Assembly (NCBI RefSeq): GCF_015207605.1
Contig: NZ_JADEWO010000001.1
Location: 288,893 to 352,892 of the forward strand
Direction: 5' to 3'
Origin: Oculatella sp. LEGE 06141
GTDB lineage: Bacteria > Cyanobacteriota > Cyanobacteriia > Elainellales > Elainellaceae
Length of the DNA: 64,000 bases
Of the stretch, positions 49,201 to 57,510 are shown in pieces. The notes beneath the pieces were generated by a model. It saw only the letters and a list, made by a program, of their open reading frames with translations, had not been told where the DNA came from and searched no databases. The stretch's first letter is position 1; each line of letters opens with the position of its first letter. The translations under genes were made by a program, and so were the position numbers.

Positions 49201-50362
49201 CAGCAACCATTGCAGCCACCGGCTCGGACACGGTGCCCCACGGCAACGCCACAGTAAAGATAGCGCCTCCCCCTGCCGCCTCGTCCACGGTGATTTGACC
49301 GTGATGCAGTTCAACAAATTCTTTAGCGATCGCCAGACCCAGGCCCGTGCCGCCAGACAAATGGTTGGCTTTGCGGTTTCCTTGCTGAAAGCGATCGAAA
49401 ATGACATCTTGCAGTTCAACCGGGACACCAGATCCGTTATCCTCAACCGCTAACGTAACGACATCGCCCGCCACCAAACGACACTGAATTTTGCCATCCA
49501 CCGGGACAAACTTAAACGCGTTAGAGAGCAGATTGAGCAACACCCGCTCCATCTTCTCGGCATCCACTTCAACCCACAGCGAAGCAGGTACGTTAACCAC
49601 TACTTCAATCTTGCGTTCAGCAGCAAAGGATTCAAAACAAGACACGGTCTGCCGCACCAACTGAGCCAGGTCAACCTCGGTGCGGTGCAGTTCCATCATG
49701 CTTGCTTCCAGTTTCGACATATCAAGCAAGTCATTGACGTACTTGAGCAAGATGTGGGCATTGCGATTCACCGTATCCAGATCTCGATACGGCTCTTCGG
49801 CAAGGGTGCATTCGGCCAGCAGATTTTCAGTTGTGCCTAAAATTAGCGCCAGGGGAGTTCGCAGTTCGTGGCTGATGTTGGTAAAAAACTGAGTTTTGAG
49901 TTGGTCGAGTTGCTTAATCCGGTCGTAGAGTGTCTCTAGCTCCTGGTTGGCCGCTTCTAGCTGAAGACGACGTTCTTCTGCCAGAGCCGCACTCTGTACC
50001 AGGGCTATCACTTTGGGAACGAGCGGTGGCAGCAAAATCGCCGTAGTTACAGACGCGATCGCCGTAATTAGCTTGACCTCACCTGACAGCCAGTACACCG
50101 GATACCAGAGGGTCAAAATCTCCATAAAGTGGGTCGCGCCGCAGCTCGCAATAAACAAGCCAAACGCCAGAAACACTCCCTGAAAAGGCAGCTTGGCTTT
50201 GCGGACTAAATACACCAGCGTTAAAGAGATGGCGACATACGCACAGCCAATCCAGAAATCAGAGAGGACATGTAAACCAACCAACTCTGGCTTCCAAAGA
50301 TAGCAATGCCCGTGAGGAATAAACCCATTGGCAACGAAGACAGACCTAAGAAATTCCAACAT
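46280..50362 (-). CDS. giant hybrid histidine kinase with ethylene-receptor-like sensor domain
   Basis: 1360 aa from ATG 50362, which has CAGGG 6 bp upstream; the frame opens at 50395. Three N-terminal helices match the ethylene-binding domain of plant ETR1 and cyanobacterial Etr1: D35 and Y42 in SDFWIGCAYVAI, and the copper ligands C74 and H78 in CGATHF. Then: HisKA (H165) and ATPase (about 275-395); receiver (about 440-555, Asp in LTDIMMP); PAS (about 605-720); coiled coil; GAF (about 780-940); PAS (about 945-1060); and a second HisKA (H near 1106) and ATPase (to about 1345). Two complete kinase cores flank the receiver. No response regulator is adjacent. Confidence 0.9.
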   Translation of the reverse strand: MLEFLRSVFVANGFIPHGHCYLWKPELVGLHVLSDFWIGCAYVAISLTLVYLVRKAKLPFQGVFLAFGLFIASCGATHFMEILTLWYPVYWLSGEVKLITAIASVTTAILLPPLVPKVIALVQSAALAEERRLQLEAANQELETLYDRIKQLDQLKTQFFTNISHELRTPLALILGTTENLLAECTLAEEPYRDLDTVNRNAHILLKYVNDLLDMSKLEASMMELHRTEVDLAQLVRQTVSCFESFAAERKIEVVVNVPASLWVEVDAEKMERVLLNLLSNAFKFVPVDGKIQCRLVAGDVVTLAVEDNGSGVPVELQDVIFDRFQQGNRKANHLSGGTGLGLAIAKEFVELHHGQITVDEAAGGGAIFTVALPWGTVSEPVAAMVAESEGAIAATEPRTVRFESVAQQAIATLQTGMPQLEADGVGEALAAEDDRRSLVLVVEDNLDMTRLIAKTLGKEYRIVTAIDGEDGLEKALSLQPDLILTDIMMPQTSGDELVRTIRCHPELDTVPIILLTARASSELQIELLRSGAQDYLMKPFSIEELRVRVDNLLEIKHVRDVLQAELANQRQDVSALVSNVSLRKQELQAALVALQQSEARFRRVAESNMIGILFWNRNGDVLEANDTFLQTVGYTQADLKAGRVRWHEMTPPEFRVQDEQAFAEMAVQGVATPFEKEYIRQDGSRVPVLIGAALLEDEEDQGVAFVLDITQRKQTEAALQAAYDEMELRVEERTSELSQANARLQEQIAEREKAEAALRVSQESIQLLYEIVAAQHLSFSDKVQAILELGCDRFQCHLGILAQVTGLGAVPLTQARYEVIEVRSQPCASALAELPAIELGAVFELGDTFCRQTIEASKPLSIEHAGQTDEWHSHPCYLNTQLEAYIGTPIWVQGEVYGTLNFSSPTPRQMPFAAEDKKFLQLMAQWVGGEIARQRTEQALAQEREFLKVLLNTVNAGIVACNAAGILTLFNQAARDLHGLSEQPIPLEEWTQYYNLYRPDGKTPLPSDQIPLIRAWQGERVYNQEIVIVSQQGVARTLLTSGQAIVDAQGEKLGAVAVMHDISDCKRAEEQVQQLNAELEQRVIERTAQLEAANRAKDEFLATLSHELRTPLNAILGWAQLLRSRKLDEQTRHKALETIERNAKSQAQLVNDILDVSRIIRGKVRLNLRSFSLVAAIEAALDSVRPAATAKGIHIESAYDQAALSVLGDADRLQQVFWNLLSNAIKFTPEGGKVSVHLERVENRVVAAAHGSGQAQSVVAGSHDATVEYVRIEISDTGQGISPEFLPHVFDRFRQADGSISRAHNGLGLGLAIVRHLVELHGGTVQAHSPGEGQGATFSVILPLRDTLTAEGWTSDDIT

Positions 50363-50396
50363 GTAACCCTGCCAACCGTAGGTAGAGCACTGCACC

Positions 50397-50546
50397 TCAG
50401 AGGATGTCTAAAAGGGATGCAATGGTTCGCATTCGCCCCTACCCCCTAGAACTAGGGTTTTTAAGACAGAATTGGCTCGAAAGTCCCCCAAACTTAGGAA
50501 CTTAGGAGGCAGTTCGCTTGGGGCTTAGCACGTTTCAGACATCCGC
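50397..50546. mobile_element. MITE-like element, copy 4
   Basis: About 150 bp just upstream of the hybrid kinase start. The left end CAGAGGATGTCTAAAAGGG pairs, as an inverted repeat, with the right end (reverse complement TGCGGATGTCTGAAACGTG). Inside are CGCATTCGCCCCTAC, a relative of the inner arm of copies 1 and 3, and GGCTCGAAAGTCCCCCA, which is also in the copy at 59086. It may carry part of the kinase promoter. Confidence 0.6.
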
Positions 50547-50954
50547 ACAGGCACAACTAGCTCTACAAAAGAACTCAACCTTCATAATGACGAAAAAATG
50601 ACCCACTTGGTCGCCTCAAGATCGCGCCTGAATGAGCCGCAGTGTCAAGGTAATAGCGCCAACGACATCAAAGCAGCAGACGCACAGCTTTATGATTTGT
50701 ATTGCATTCGATCGCCTTTTCCTGACTCTGTAATGAAATGTAGCGATCGCCCCCGGAAAAACGGCGATTCCTTAAGTCCAGCAGTCAAGCCAATTAACCC
50801 CAAACTGTACTGTTAACAGTTTGGGGCACTTCAATACCAGAGCTGTGCGGAGCAGGCAGCATGAGGGATGCAGCCATTGTGCAGACTAAAATGCGGCACC
50901 CTCACAGGAGAGCTTTAAGCCGTTTCAACCCAGCCACTATTGCAACTCTTCAGA
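50547..50954. other. intergenic region with an inverted repeat
   Basis: About 400 bp with no supported gene. CCCCAAACTG (50799-50808) and CAGTTTGGGG (50817-50826) form a 10-bp stem without a T-run, possibly a terminator for the convergent side. A plus-strand ORF at 50598-50816 has no recognisable features. Confidence 0.45.
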
Positions 50955-51557
50955 TTACGAGAAGCGATCGCTATACCGTTCCTCTGACCACGGTTCACCC
51001 CGACGATGATAGCCATTCCGTTCCCAGAAACCGAGGTCTTCTTGGCTCAAAAACTCCAGACCGTTAATCCACTTAGCACTTTTCCAGGCATATAAATGCG
51101 GCACTACTAACCGCAACGGCCCGCCATGCTCGGGTGGTAATGGCTCACCAAACAGAGTATGAGCAAAGAAGTTTTCCTCTTTTAGAAAATCAGCCAACGC
51201 GAGATTGGTGGTGTAGCCACCATAGCAATGCTCCATCACATATGCAGCATCAGGAGCCAGATCCACCTGCTGCATAAAATCAACCACCTTCACTCCAGTC
51301 CACTGCACATCCAGCTTCGACCAGGTAGTGACGCAATGAAAATCAGCCGTGAACTCGCTTTGGGGCATCGCCATGATGTCGTCCCATGTGAACGTTTTAG
51401 GCGTTGCTAATCCCCAAATTTTAAACTGCCAGTCGTTAGTAGTAACGTCGGGTGTCTGCCCATAGGTCAACACCGGAAACCCCTTAGCCAGGTGCTGTCC
51501 GGGTGGAACTCGGTCTTGAAGGTCGGGGTCTGGTTTTTGGAAGAATTTTCCTAGCAT
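50955..51557 (-). CDS. sulfite-oxidase-like molybdopterin enzyme
   Basis: 200 aa. The fold is that of the sulfite oxidase/MsrP (YedY) molybdopterin-binding domain: the Mo-ligating Cys is in FHCVTTWSKLDVQW, followed by YVMEHCYGGYTTNLAL and HGGPLRLVVPHLYAWKSAKW. No signal peptide or Tat motif is visible, so it is probably cytoplasmic. This short stand-alone form is common in bacteria; the substrate is unknown. No molybdenum-cofactor genes are adjacent. Confidence 0.9.
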   Translation of the reverse strand: MLGKFFQKPDPDLQDRVPPGQHLAKGFPVLTYGQTPDVTTNDWQFKIWGLATPKTFTWDDIMAMPQSEFTADFHCVTTWSKLDVQWTGVKVVDFMQQVDLAPDAAYVMEHCYGGYTTNLALADFLKEENFFAHTLFGEPLPPEHGGPLRLVVPHLYAWKSAKWINGLEFLSQEDLGFWERNGYHRRGEPWSEERYSDRFS

Positions 51558-51703
51558 AAGTGTTCAGAATAGCGGCAGATTGAATGATCAAATCCGGCTG
51601 ATTTGCCCTCTCTCTACTCTAAAACCAAAAAGCGGGGTACAGATGCACCTCGCTTTCGGAATGGCTATACAGAATTGTAAAGACAGCAAACTTCTCAATT
51701 TGC

Positions 51704-51880
51704 TTACTCTTCTTCCTCTTCTTCTTCGTTACCAGGATAAACAAAGCTGTTGGAGCGTCCAGTCAAAATAGATTTGCCGAGCGAAAGAGCTTTTTGAGCT
51801 TCTAATGCTGCTTTACGCTTCCACGTTGCCTTTCGCATATCCCGCTTTGAGCTGGATGTTTTCTTCTTAGGGACTGCCAT
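51704..51880 (-). CDS. rpmF: 50S ribosomal protein L32
   Basis: 58 aa from ATG 51880 ([20 protein letters not shown]), the universal L32 N-terminus; the frame is open to 51913. The zinc-binding cysteines of some L32s are absent, as in cyanobacterial forms. The C-terminus is acidic (a run of seven Glu), contrasting with the basic N-end. Structural protein of the large ribosomal subunit. Often next to plsX/fab genes in other bacteria; not so here. Confidence 0.95.
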   Translation of the reverse strand: MAVPKKKTSSSKRDMRKATWKRKAALEAQKALSLGKSILTGRSNSFVYPGNEEEEEEE

Positions 51881-51961
51881 AACGTGAATGTTTAAGTTTG
51901 CACAACCTTTCAATAATAGTCCATGTCTTTGGCAAGTGGATCGATTTGGCGTAACCCAACA

Positions 51962-52612
51962 CTAGGGCGTTGGGGCAACAACTGGCGCAGCGTCTACATT
52001 TGGTAAAGACGGTACTGGAGCAGAAACCGGAATCGGCGCAGCTTGCCCCCCTGTGGCCGTTGGCTGGTCGAGGCGCAACAGCACTCTGGCATTTTCAAAG
52101 TAGGTTGACCACCGCTGCGGATCGGGAAGGCGACGCCATTCTGTCCGGCTAACGGCCAGGGCAAGCACCGGCGCAATTAGTCCTTCATCGGTTTCCGCCA
52201 CGATCGTCACCGACACATCTGTTACCAGCAGGTCGCGATCGAACGTTTGTTGCGTTGCCGCTCGTGCAGCCGCTTCCGCCCGACGCAACAGCGTTTGGTA
52301 TGTCTCTCCCGGTTGGCGATCGAGCGTAATGGTAGCCCGATTGGTGTAAGCATGGGCGATCGGAGCAACCAGGGTTGCGGTTGTCAACCACACACCCCCC
52401 GTCAAGCCTAGAATTGTAACTAACGCCAATGAAGCAGGTTGGTAGCAACGCCATCGTTTTCGGGATGGGAGTGGCAGGCAATGGTGTGACGAACCGCCTA
52501 CTTGAGTCGAGCTGAGTGCGCTAGCAGACGTTTCCAGTTCCGCGGGGTCATAGGATTGCATTTCTACCGTTTGCTCCTTAGAGGGTTGATTTAACGGATG
52601 ATAACGAGCCAC
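51962..52612 (-). CDS. hypothetical single-pass membrane protein
   Basis: 216 aa; an alternative start is ATG 52561. One transmembrane helix about 60-85 (SLALVTILGLTGGVWLTTAT) separates a Ser-rich cytoplasmic N-end from a soluble domain (AYTNRATITLDRQPGETYQT onward) and a Pro/Ala-rich C-tail. The soluble part has alternating hydrophobic strands but no family I recognise. It is divergent from the pseudo-caspase gene, separated by about 145 bp. Confidence 0.65.
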   Translation of the reverse strand: MARYHPLNQPSKEQTVEMQSYDPAELETSASALSSTQVGGSSHHCLPLPSRKRWRCYQPASLALVTILGLTGGVWLTTATLVAPIAHAYTNRATITLDRQPGETYQTLLRRAEAAARAATQQTFDRDLLVTDVSVTIVAETDEGLIAPVLALAVSRTEWRRLPDPQRWSTYFENARVLLRLDQPTATGGQAAPIPVSAPVPSLPNVDAAPVVAPTP

Positions 52613-52758
52613 TCAAGTGATTTGGTAAAGATATCTGGAAATGCTAGCAACTGGTTAGGGTTTGCTAGCGATTTGCAACCTAAGTTATTTTGGCGATACA
52701 TGACTGGCCTGTGCTATCTTCTGGGCACCCTGAGATGTAACTGTTAAGGGCATCTGTA

Positions 52759-54945
52759 ATGACTAACTACTGGGCGATTGCGATCGGCATCAATCAGTAT
52801 CACCACTTTCAGCCACTGATGTACGCACAACACGACGCAATGGCGTTGCGTAACTACTGGGTTGGCGAAGCAGGGTTTGCGCCCAATCGCTGTCTGCTCT
52901 TAACAGATACATCGCCCGCATTCGATGAAACCGCCATTCATCCCAGCCGGGAGAACATTCAATCCCATGTCGCTCGGCTGTGCCAGCACCGATTGCAGCC
53001 TGACGATTTTTTATGGTGTTTTTTCAGCGGCTACGGCGTACAGTGCGATGGTCGAGACTATTTAATGCCGATGGAGGGAGACTCTACCCAGGTTCCGGCA
53101 ACGGGCATTTCGGTAGAGGCGCTATTCAAAACCCTCCGCACGGCTCCAACCGATAATATTCTGCTGGTTCTCGATATCAACCGCAGCCAGGGCGCTAAAG
53201 CAGGCGATCGCGTCGGCGCTCAAACCGCAGCCCTGGCAAAACGCTACGGGATTCCAACCCTTTTATCCTGTGCGCCCGATCAGTTTTCCCACGAAACGTT
53301 GGCGCTACGGCACGGACTGTTTACAGCCGCACTGCTGGAAGGAATGCGCTACCACGGCTGCATCACTCTGGATCACTTAGAACACTATGTCAGCGATCGC
53401 GTTCCTGAACTGAGCGAGCACCACTGGCGACCCAGGCAAGACCCAGCCGCGATCATTCCCGATACCAAACGCTATCAGTTTGCCTTACCGCAATCCAAGA
53501 ACGCACCCGTGGGGGCAGCAGTTGGCGCAGGGATTGGGGCGGGTGTGGTTGGTGCCGGAGTAGCCCATGCACGGCCTAATGATACGGCCTGGGATGAACT
53601 CCATTCCGCTGCGACTTCAACCCATCCGGCAACGAATGGGTTTGTGCCCGCCAATGGCTCTAATACCAACGGCACTGGAGGTTACGACAATGGAACCGCC
53701 TCAACTGCGTTGATTCCGGTGGCAACGCCGCAGGAGCCAACAGCAGCCAATGATGCTATGAATGCTGGTGATTCCACCAATGTGGCAGACGATCTCTTTT
53801 GGCGACGACTGCTGCTGTGGGGAGGGGCGATCGCGCTGGCGCTACTGCTGCTGGTGTTGTTACGCAACCAATCTGTTCTCTTTCGTCCTGCGACTCCTGA
53901 CCCACCGCCTTCTGACGCAACCAGCACCACCCCACCCGGTTCTCCCCAACCGGGTACATCAGCGGATACTGCGACTGGAGAAGGAGCCACGGGCGAACCT
54001 GGAAATGGCTCAGCAGGAGACGGTTCAGCAACAAACTTTTTCAACCTGGAAGATTCGACTGACCCATCTAATTCATCTGATTCATCTAATTCATCTGATT
54101 CATCTACGTCTGTTTCGCCCGAAGGCACTCCTGCCCAACCACCTCCTACCATTGGAGGAAACACAGGCAGTGAGCCAAATCCGCCAACGGGGCAAAATGG
54201 GCTGGCTGGCGCTCAATCCTCTAACTTGTTGAGCGGAGCGCGAACAGCTCTCCAGGCGCGACAATATGAGCCAGCCCTCAACATTCTGGATCAGGTTCCG
54301 CAAGCGCAGCGAAATCAAGAGTACAACCAGCTTCGCCAGCAGGCCAATCAAGGATTGTTGAACGAAGCGCGAGCGCTGCTCAACGAAACCAGAAATTCTA
54401 GCCGAGTCAATCAAGCGTCCGATTTTAGCCGCGCGATCGCCAAAGTTCGCCGGATTCGTCCGGGTGAGCCGCTTGCCGAACAAGCGGCACAGGATATTGA
54501 ACGCTGGAGCCAGGTGATTTGGGACATGGCACAGGGACGAGCCAGCCGAGGGAATTTTGATTCGGCGATCGCAGCGGCTCGTTTGATTCCACCCGACCGA
54601 ACGACAGTCTATCCGGCGGTGCAAGCGTCGATTGTGCAGTGGCAACGTACCAAAGCCAATCAGGCGATTTTAGAGCAAGCCCAAAATTCGATTCGGCAAT
54701 ATCAAGCCTCGTCCTACAATCGGGCGATCGCCACGGTTCGCAGTATTCAGCCCAACCAACCGCTGTATGCCGAAGCGCAATCATTCAAAAACCAGTGGAG
54801 CGCCGCCATTTTGAATATGGCTCGCTCTCGGGCAAACCAGGGCAGGTTTGGAGATGCCATCCAAACCGCTGCCCTGGTGCCATCCGATACGCCAGTCTAT
54901 GCCAACGCCCAAGTGGCGATCGCCCAATGGCGCAGTCGGCAATAG
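52759..54945 (+). CDS. caspase-like (C14) protein with substituted catalytic dyad
   Basis: 728 aa. The N-terminal caspase-fold domain spans about 1-245 (AIAIGINQYHHFQPLMYAQHD). The catalytic His is replaced by Tyr (Y92 in FFSGYG) and the Cys by Asn (N141 in LDINRSQ), so no protease activity is expected. Then: Gly/Ala-rich segment; transmembrane helix about 350-368; a Ser/Asp-rich linker about 431-452; and a C-terminal helical domain about 485-728 with four or so repeats (FSRAIAKVRRI, FDSAIAAARLI, YNRAIATVRSI, FGDAIQTAALV). Cyanobacterial orthocaspases with YN- or YS-type dyads are known. Likely a membrane scaffold or decoy. Confidence 0.9.
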   Translation: MTNYWAIAIGINQYHHFQPLMYAQHDAMALRNYWVGEAGFAPNRCLLLTDTSPAFDETAIHPSRENIQSHVARLCQHRLQPDDFLWCFFSGYGVQCDGRDYLMPMEGDSTQVPATGISVEALFKTLRTAPTDNILLVLDINRSQGAKAGDRVGAQTAALAKRYGIPTLLSCAPDQFSHETLALRHGLFTAALLEGMRYHGCITLDHLEHYVSDRVPELSEHHWRPRQDPAAIIPDTKRYQFALPQSKNAPVGAAVGAGIGAGVVGAGVAHARPNDTAWDELHSAATSTHPATNGFVPANGSNTNGTGGYDNGTASTALIPVATPQEPTAANDAMNAGDSTNVADDLFWRRLLLWGGAIALALLLLVLLRNQSVLFRPATPDPPPSDATSTTPPGSPQPGTSADTATGEGATGEPGNGSAGDGSATNFFNLEDSTDPSNSSDSSNSSDSSTSVSPEGTPAQPPPTIGGNTGSEPNPPTGQNGLAGAQSSNLLSGARTALQARQYEPALNILDQVPQAQRNQEYNQLRQQANQGLLNEARALLNETRNSSRVNQASDFSRAIAKVRRIRPGEPLAEQAAQDIERWSQVIWDMAQGRASRGNFDSAIAAARLIPPDRTTVYPAVQASIVQWQRTKANQAILEQAQNSIRQYQASSYNRAIATVRSIQPNQPLYAEAQSFKNQWSAAILNMARSRANQGRFGDAIQTAALVPSDTPVYANAQVAIAQWRSRQ
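54055..54113 (+). repeat. short tandem repeat encoding a Ser/Asp linker
   Basis: Tandem units near TCTAATTCATCTGATTCA, in frame within the caspase-like gene, encode SNSSDSSNSSDSS. Such arrays vary by slippage. The linker follows the membrane helix and probably acts as an extended spacer. Confidence 0.75.
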
Positions 54946-55021
54946 ATGTTGCTGGATTGTCCTATAAAGACGCGAGCGCTCGCATCTCTACGCAGGACGT
55001 ACAGGGTTCAGAGAACGGTAC

Positions 55022-56107
55022 TTAGTCTTGAGTTAGCGTGATTCGAGTTTCTGCGCTGGTTTCGTTACCGCTACGAGCCGTCGCCCGAACGGTGTAACGA
55101 GTGCCAGGAACCGGAATGCGTGGAGCAGGAACCGCCAGTTCAAACTCGCCGTTGTTATTTGCAGTCACCGTTCGATTGTTTACCAGCGTTTCACCAGCCA
55201 CATTCAAACCCAACACAGACACCCCAGATGTAACGTCAACGGTAACAGTGGCGTTGGGGCGAGTTCGACCTGTCAGGGTGAAGCCTCTACCGCTGACCGA
55301 AGCTCCTTCACGATGACTCGTAAACTGAGGTCTAAGGTCGTTGCCGTTGGTTGGGCTGGTTGTGCCGCCCGTTGTTCCACTCGTTGTACCGCCCGTTGTG
55401 CCGCCCGTTTGAGGGGCTTCGGTGGAACCGCTACCGCTGGCGCTGAACACCACAGGCTGAGAAGCTGCGGCATAGGTGGTTTGGGTTTGCCGACGCAAGC
55501 GGGCGACGACAATCCCTTCGTTGACGCGATCGCTATTTTGCAATCTTAAGGTAGCGGTATAAACTCCCGTGCCAACCTCCTGGGCGGGTAGCTCACGCAC
55601 CGTGCGTCCATCTTGAATCAGCAGTACAGTTGCCTGGGCACCGGGCGTACCGTTCACAGTAACCGCAAACGTTGCTCCGGGAGCCAGAGCATTACTGGTG
55701 GCGTTGTGGGTAACGGAATCGATTTGAATCGCGTTACGAGGCTCTTGAACAGTAAACGACCAGGCCACACTGCGTTGCTGACCGTTCACGTTGCGGTAAT
55801 CGACCCGAACTTGAACGGCTCCAGGCGGAAATGGCCGATCGGGACGATAGGTAAAGAAGTTGCGCGTCACCGTGCTGCGGCTGGTGACATCCTGCCCGTT
55901 GACGTACACTCGCACCGAAGCAGCATCGACGGCTGGCCCGGTACCCGGATCAAACTGGCCTGAAATTGGAGTGTCTGAGGACACATTTTGGCTGTCTACA
56001 CCCGGATTGATATCCACCACCCGCTGTGCCAGTGCCGCTTCAGGCAAAATAACAGGCGTTAACAACAACCCTGACGTTGTTAGCAGCGTTAATAACGTTT
56101 TTTGCAT
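55022..56107 (-). CDS. secreted protein with Ig-like domains
   Basis: 361 aa. A signal peptide is evident (LLTLLTTSGLLLTPVILPEA, then ALAQ), with AxA cleavage after residue 27. The mature part has two or three beta-sandwich Ig-like domains, including DTPISGQFDPGTGPAVDAAS and late GFTLTGRTRPNATVTVDVTS. They are joined by a Thr/Gly-rich linker (TGGTTGGTTSGTTGGTT). Probable periplasmic or surface structural protein. Convergent with the pseudo-caspase gene. Confidence 0.8.
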   Translation of the reverse strand: MQKTLLTLLTTSGLLLTPVILPEAALAQRVVDINPGVDSQNVSSDTPISGQFDPGTGPAVDAASVRVYVNGQDVTSRSTVTRNFFTYRPDRPFPPGAVQVRVDYRNVNGQQRSVAWSFTVQEPRNAIQIDSVTHNATSNALAPGATFAVTVNGTPGAQATVLLIQDGRTVRELPAQEVGTGVYTATLRLQNSDRVNEGIVVARLRRQTQTTYAAASQPVVFSASGSGSTEAPQTGGTTGGTTSGTTGGTTSPTNGNDLRPQFTSHREGASVSGRGFTLTGRTRPNATVTVDVTSGVSVLGLNVAGETLVNNRTVTANNNGEFELAVPAPRIPVPGTRYTVRATARSGNETSAETRITLTQD

Positions 56108-56405
56108 AGTAAAGCTGAAACCAAACTTGATAAACCGTGCATGTTGTTAGAACCCCGAATTAACATACAAGTTCCAGCAAGTTTGATATTTTAACAAAGT
56201 AAATTATAGAGTACAGGATAACGGTTTTAATACCAAACGATCGCGCCTTAACTGGGGTATAAGCCATTGACAACAACCGTTTAGGCATCAGCATCAGTGC
56301 GTCTTTCAGTGCGTCTTTTTTAGTAATAGGCGATCGCTGGTTGTTTAAGGTTAAAGTCTCCAACTATAGTCATTTCAGTGTCCTTACGGTTCCTGCATTA
56401 AATTC

Positions 56406-57260
56406 ATGAATTTTCACCTGGGTTGTGCGGTTTGGGCTTACAAAGAGTGGGTAGGTGAATTGTTTCCATCTGGCAGCAGAGCCGCCGACTTTTTGTCGCT
56501 TTATAGCCATCGCTTCACTACAGTTGAAGGCAACACTACGTTCTACTCGGTTCCCGATCGCACCACGGTTAAGCGGTGGGTACACGAAACGCCCGACGGC
56601 TTTAAGTTTTGCCTCAAGTTACCCAAGTCTATTACGCATCAGGGATTACTGGCTCCCAGGCTTCCAGAGGCGATCGCCTTTGTGGAACTGATGAGCGGGT
56701 TGGGCGATCGGCTTGGCCCTATATTTGCCCAACTGCCACCCAGCTATAGCCCCGCACAACTGGCCGATCTAACCCACTTTTTAGAGGCGTTTCCTCGGCA
56801 CACCGCGCAACTGGCCTTAGAAGTGCGCCATCCTGATTGGTTTCAGGTGCCGCAGGCCAGGCCGCTTAACACGCTACTTCAGCGGTTAGGTGTGGGACGG
56901 GTGCTGCTCGATACGCGTCCTATTTATGAGTGTCCCGATGATCCGCAACTGCATTCAGAACGGCGCAAACCCAGATTGCCTCTAGATTTGACCGTAACCG
57001 CTGATTTTAGTTTGGTGCGCTACATCAGCCACCCGGAGTTAACAATGAATGAATCGTATTTAAGCGAGTGGGTGACGCAGGTAGACCAGTGGTTGCGCCA
57101 GGGTACGCAAATTTACTTCTTTGTTCACTGTCCGCAGGAGGTGCGATCGCCCACGACAGCTCGTTATTTTCAAGAATCGTTGGAACAGCAACACGCGCCT
57201 GTGCCACCGTTGCCGTGGACTGGTTTGGAGCAACCGCCTGCCCAACTGAATTTGTTTTAG
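56406..57260 (+). CDS. DUF72 (YecE-like) protein
   Basis: 284 aa TIM-barrel-like protein. Characteristic N-terminus HLGCAVWAYKEWVGELFP, then TTVEGNTTFYSVPD, FKFCLKLPKSITH, LGPIFAQLPPSY, LALEVRHPDWF and FFVHCP. Widespread family of unknown activity. The start ATG at 56406 is the only one matching the family N-terminus. Single gene. Confidence 0.92.
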   Translation: MNFHLGCAVWAYKEWVGELFPSGSRAADFLSLYSHRFTTVEGNTTFYSVPDRTTVKRWVHETPDGFKFCLKLPKSITHQGLLAPRLPEAIAFVELMSGLGDRLGPIFAQLPPSYSPAQLADLTHFLEAFPRHTAQLALEVRHPDWFQVPQARPLNTLLQRLGVGRVLLDTRPIYECPDDPQLHSERRKPRLPLDLTVTADFSLVRYISHPELTMNESYLSEWVTQVDQWLRQGTQIYFFVHCPQEVRSPTTARYFQESLEQQHAPVPPLPWTGLEQPPAQLNLF

Positions 57261-57394
57261 CCGTTCTATTTCAATCCGTTGACCTCTGCTGGTGAGGCCG
57301 ATCGCTCAATTGTGTGAGTGGGGTTCTGTGTTGCTGGGTGTAGAGTGCGATCGTTGAGAGATCTGTAAAACGGCTGAGGGTTTTGCGATCGCCC

Positions 57395-57475
57395 CTTAGA
57401 AGATGTTTTAAAGGTGTTGCTTGTAGCCCGACGCCCTTACAGGAGACATTGGATACTTTTTCAACATCCCCTTAC
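57395..57475. mobile_element. MITE-like element, copy 5 (short)
   Basis: About 80 bp. The left end TTAGAAGATGTTTTAAAGGT matches the right end in inverse orientation (reverse complement TAAGGGGATGTTGAAAAAGT). Only a remnant (GACGCCCTTAC) of the inner arm remains. It lies 35 bp before the TIR gene and may influence its promoter. Confidence 0.6.
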
Positions 57476-57510
57476 ACTGAACACACAGCCCCAGTTCAAT
57501 CGATCGTCAC

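Noticed and set aside
56160..56363. Minus-strand ORF between the Ig-like and DUF72 genes
   Set aside because: Not protein-like and no ribosome site; the gap is AT-rich promoter-like sequence.
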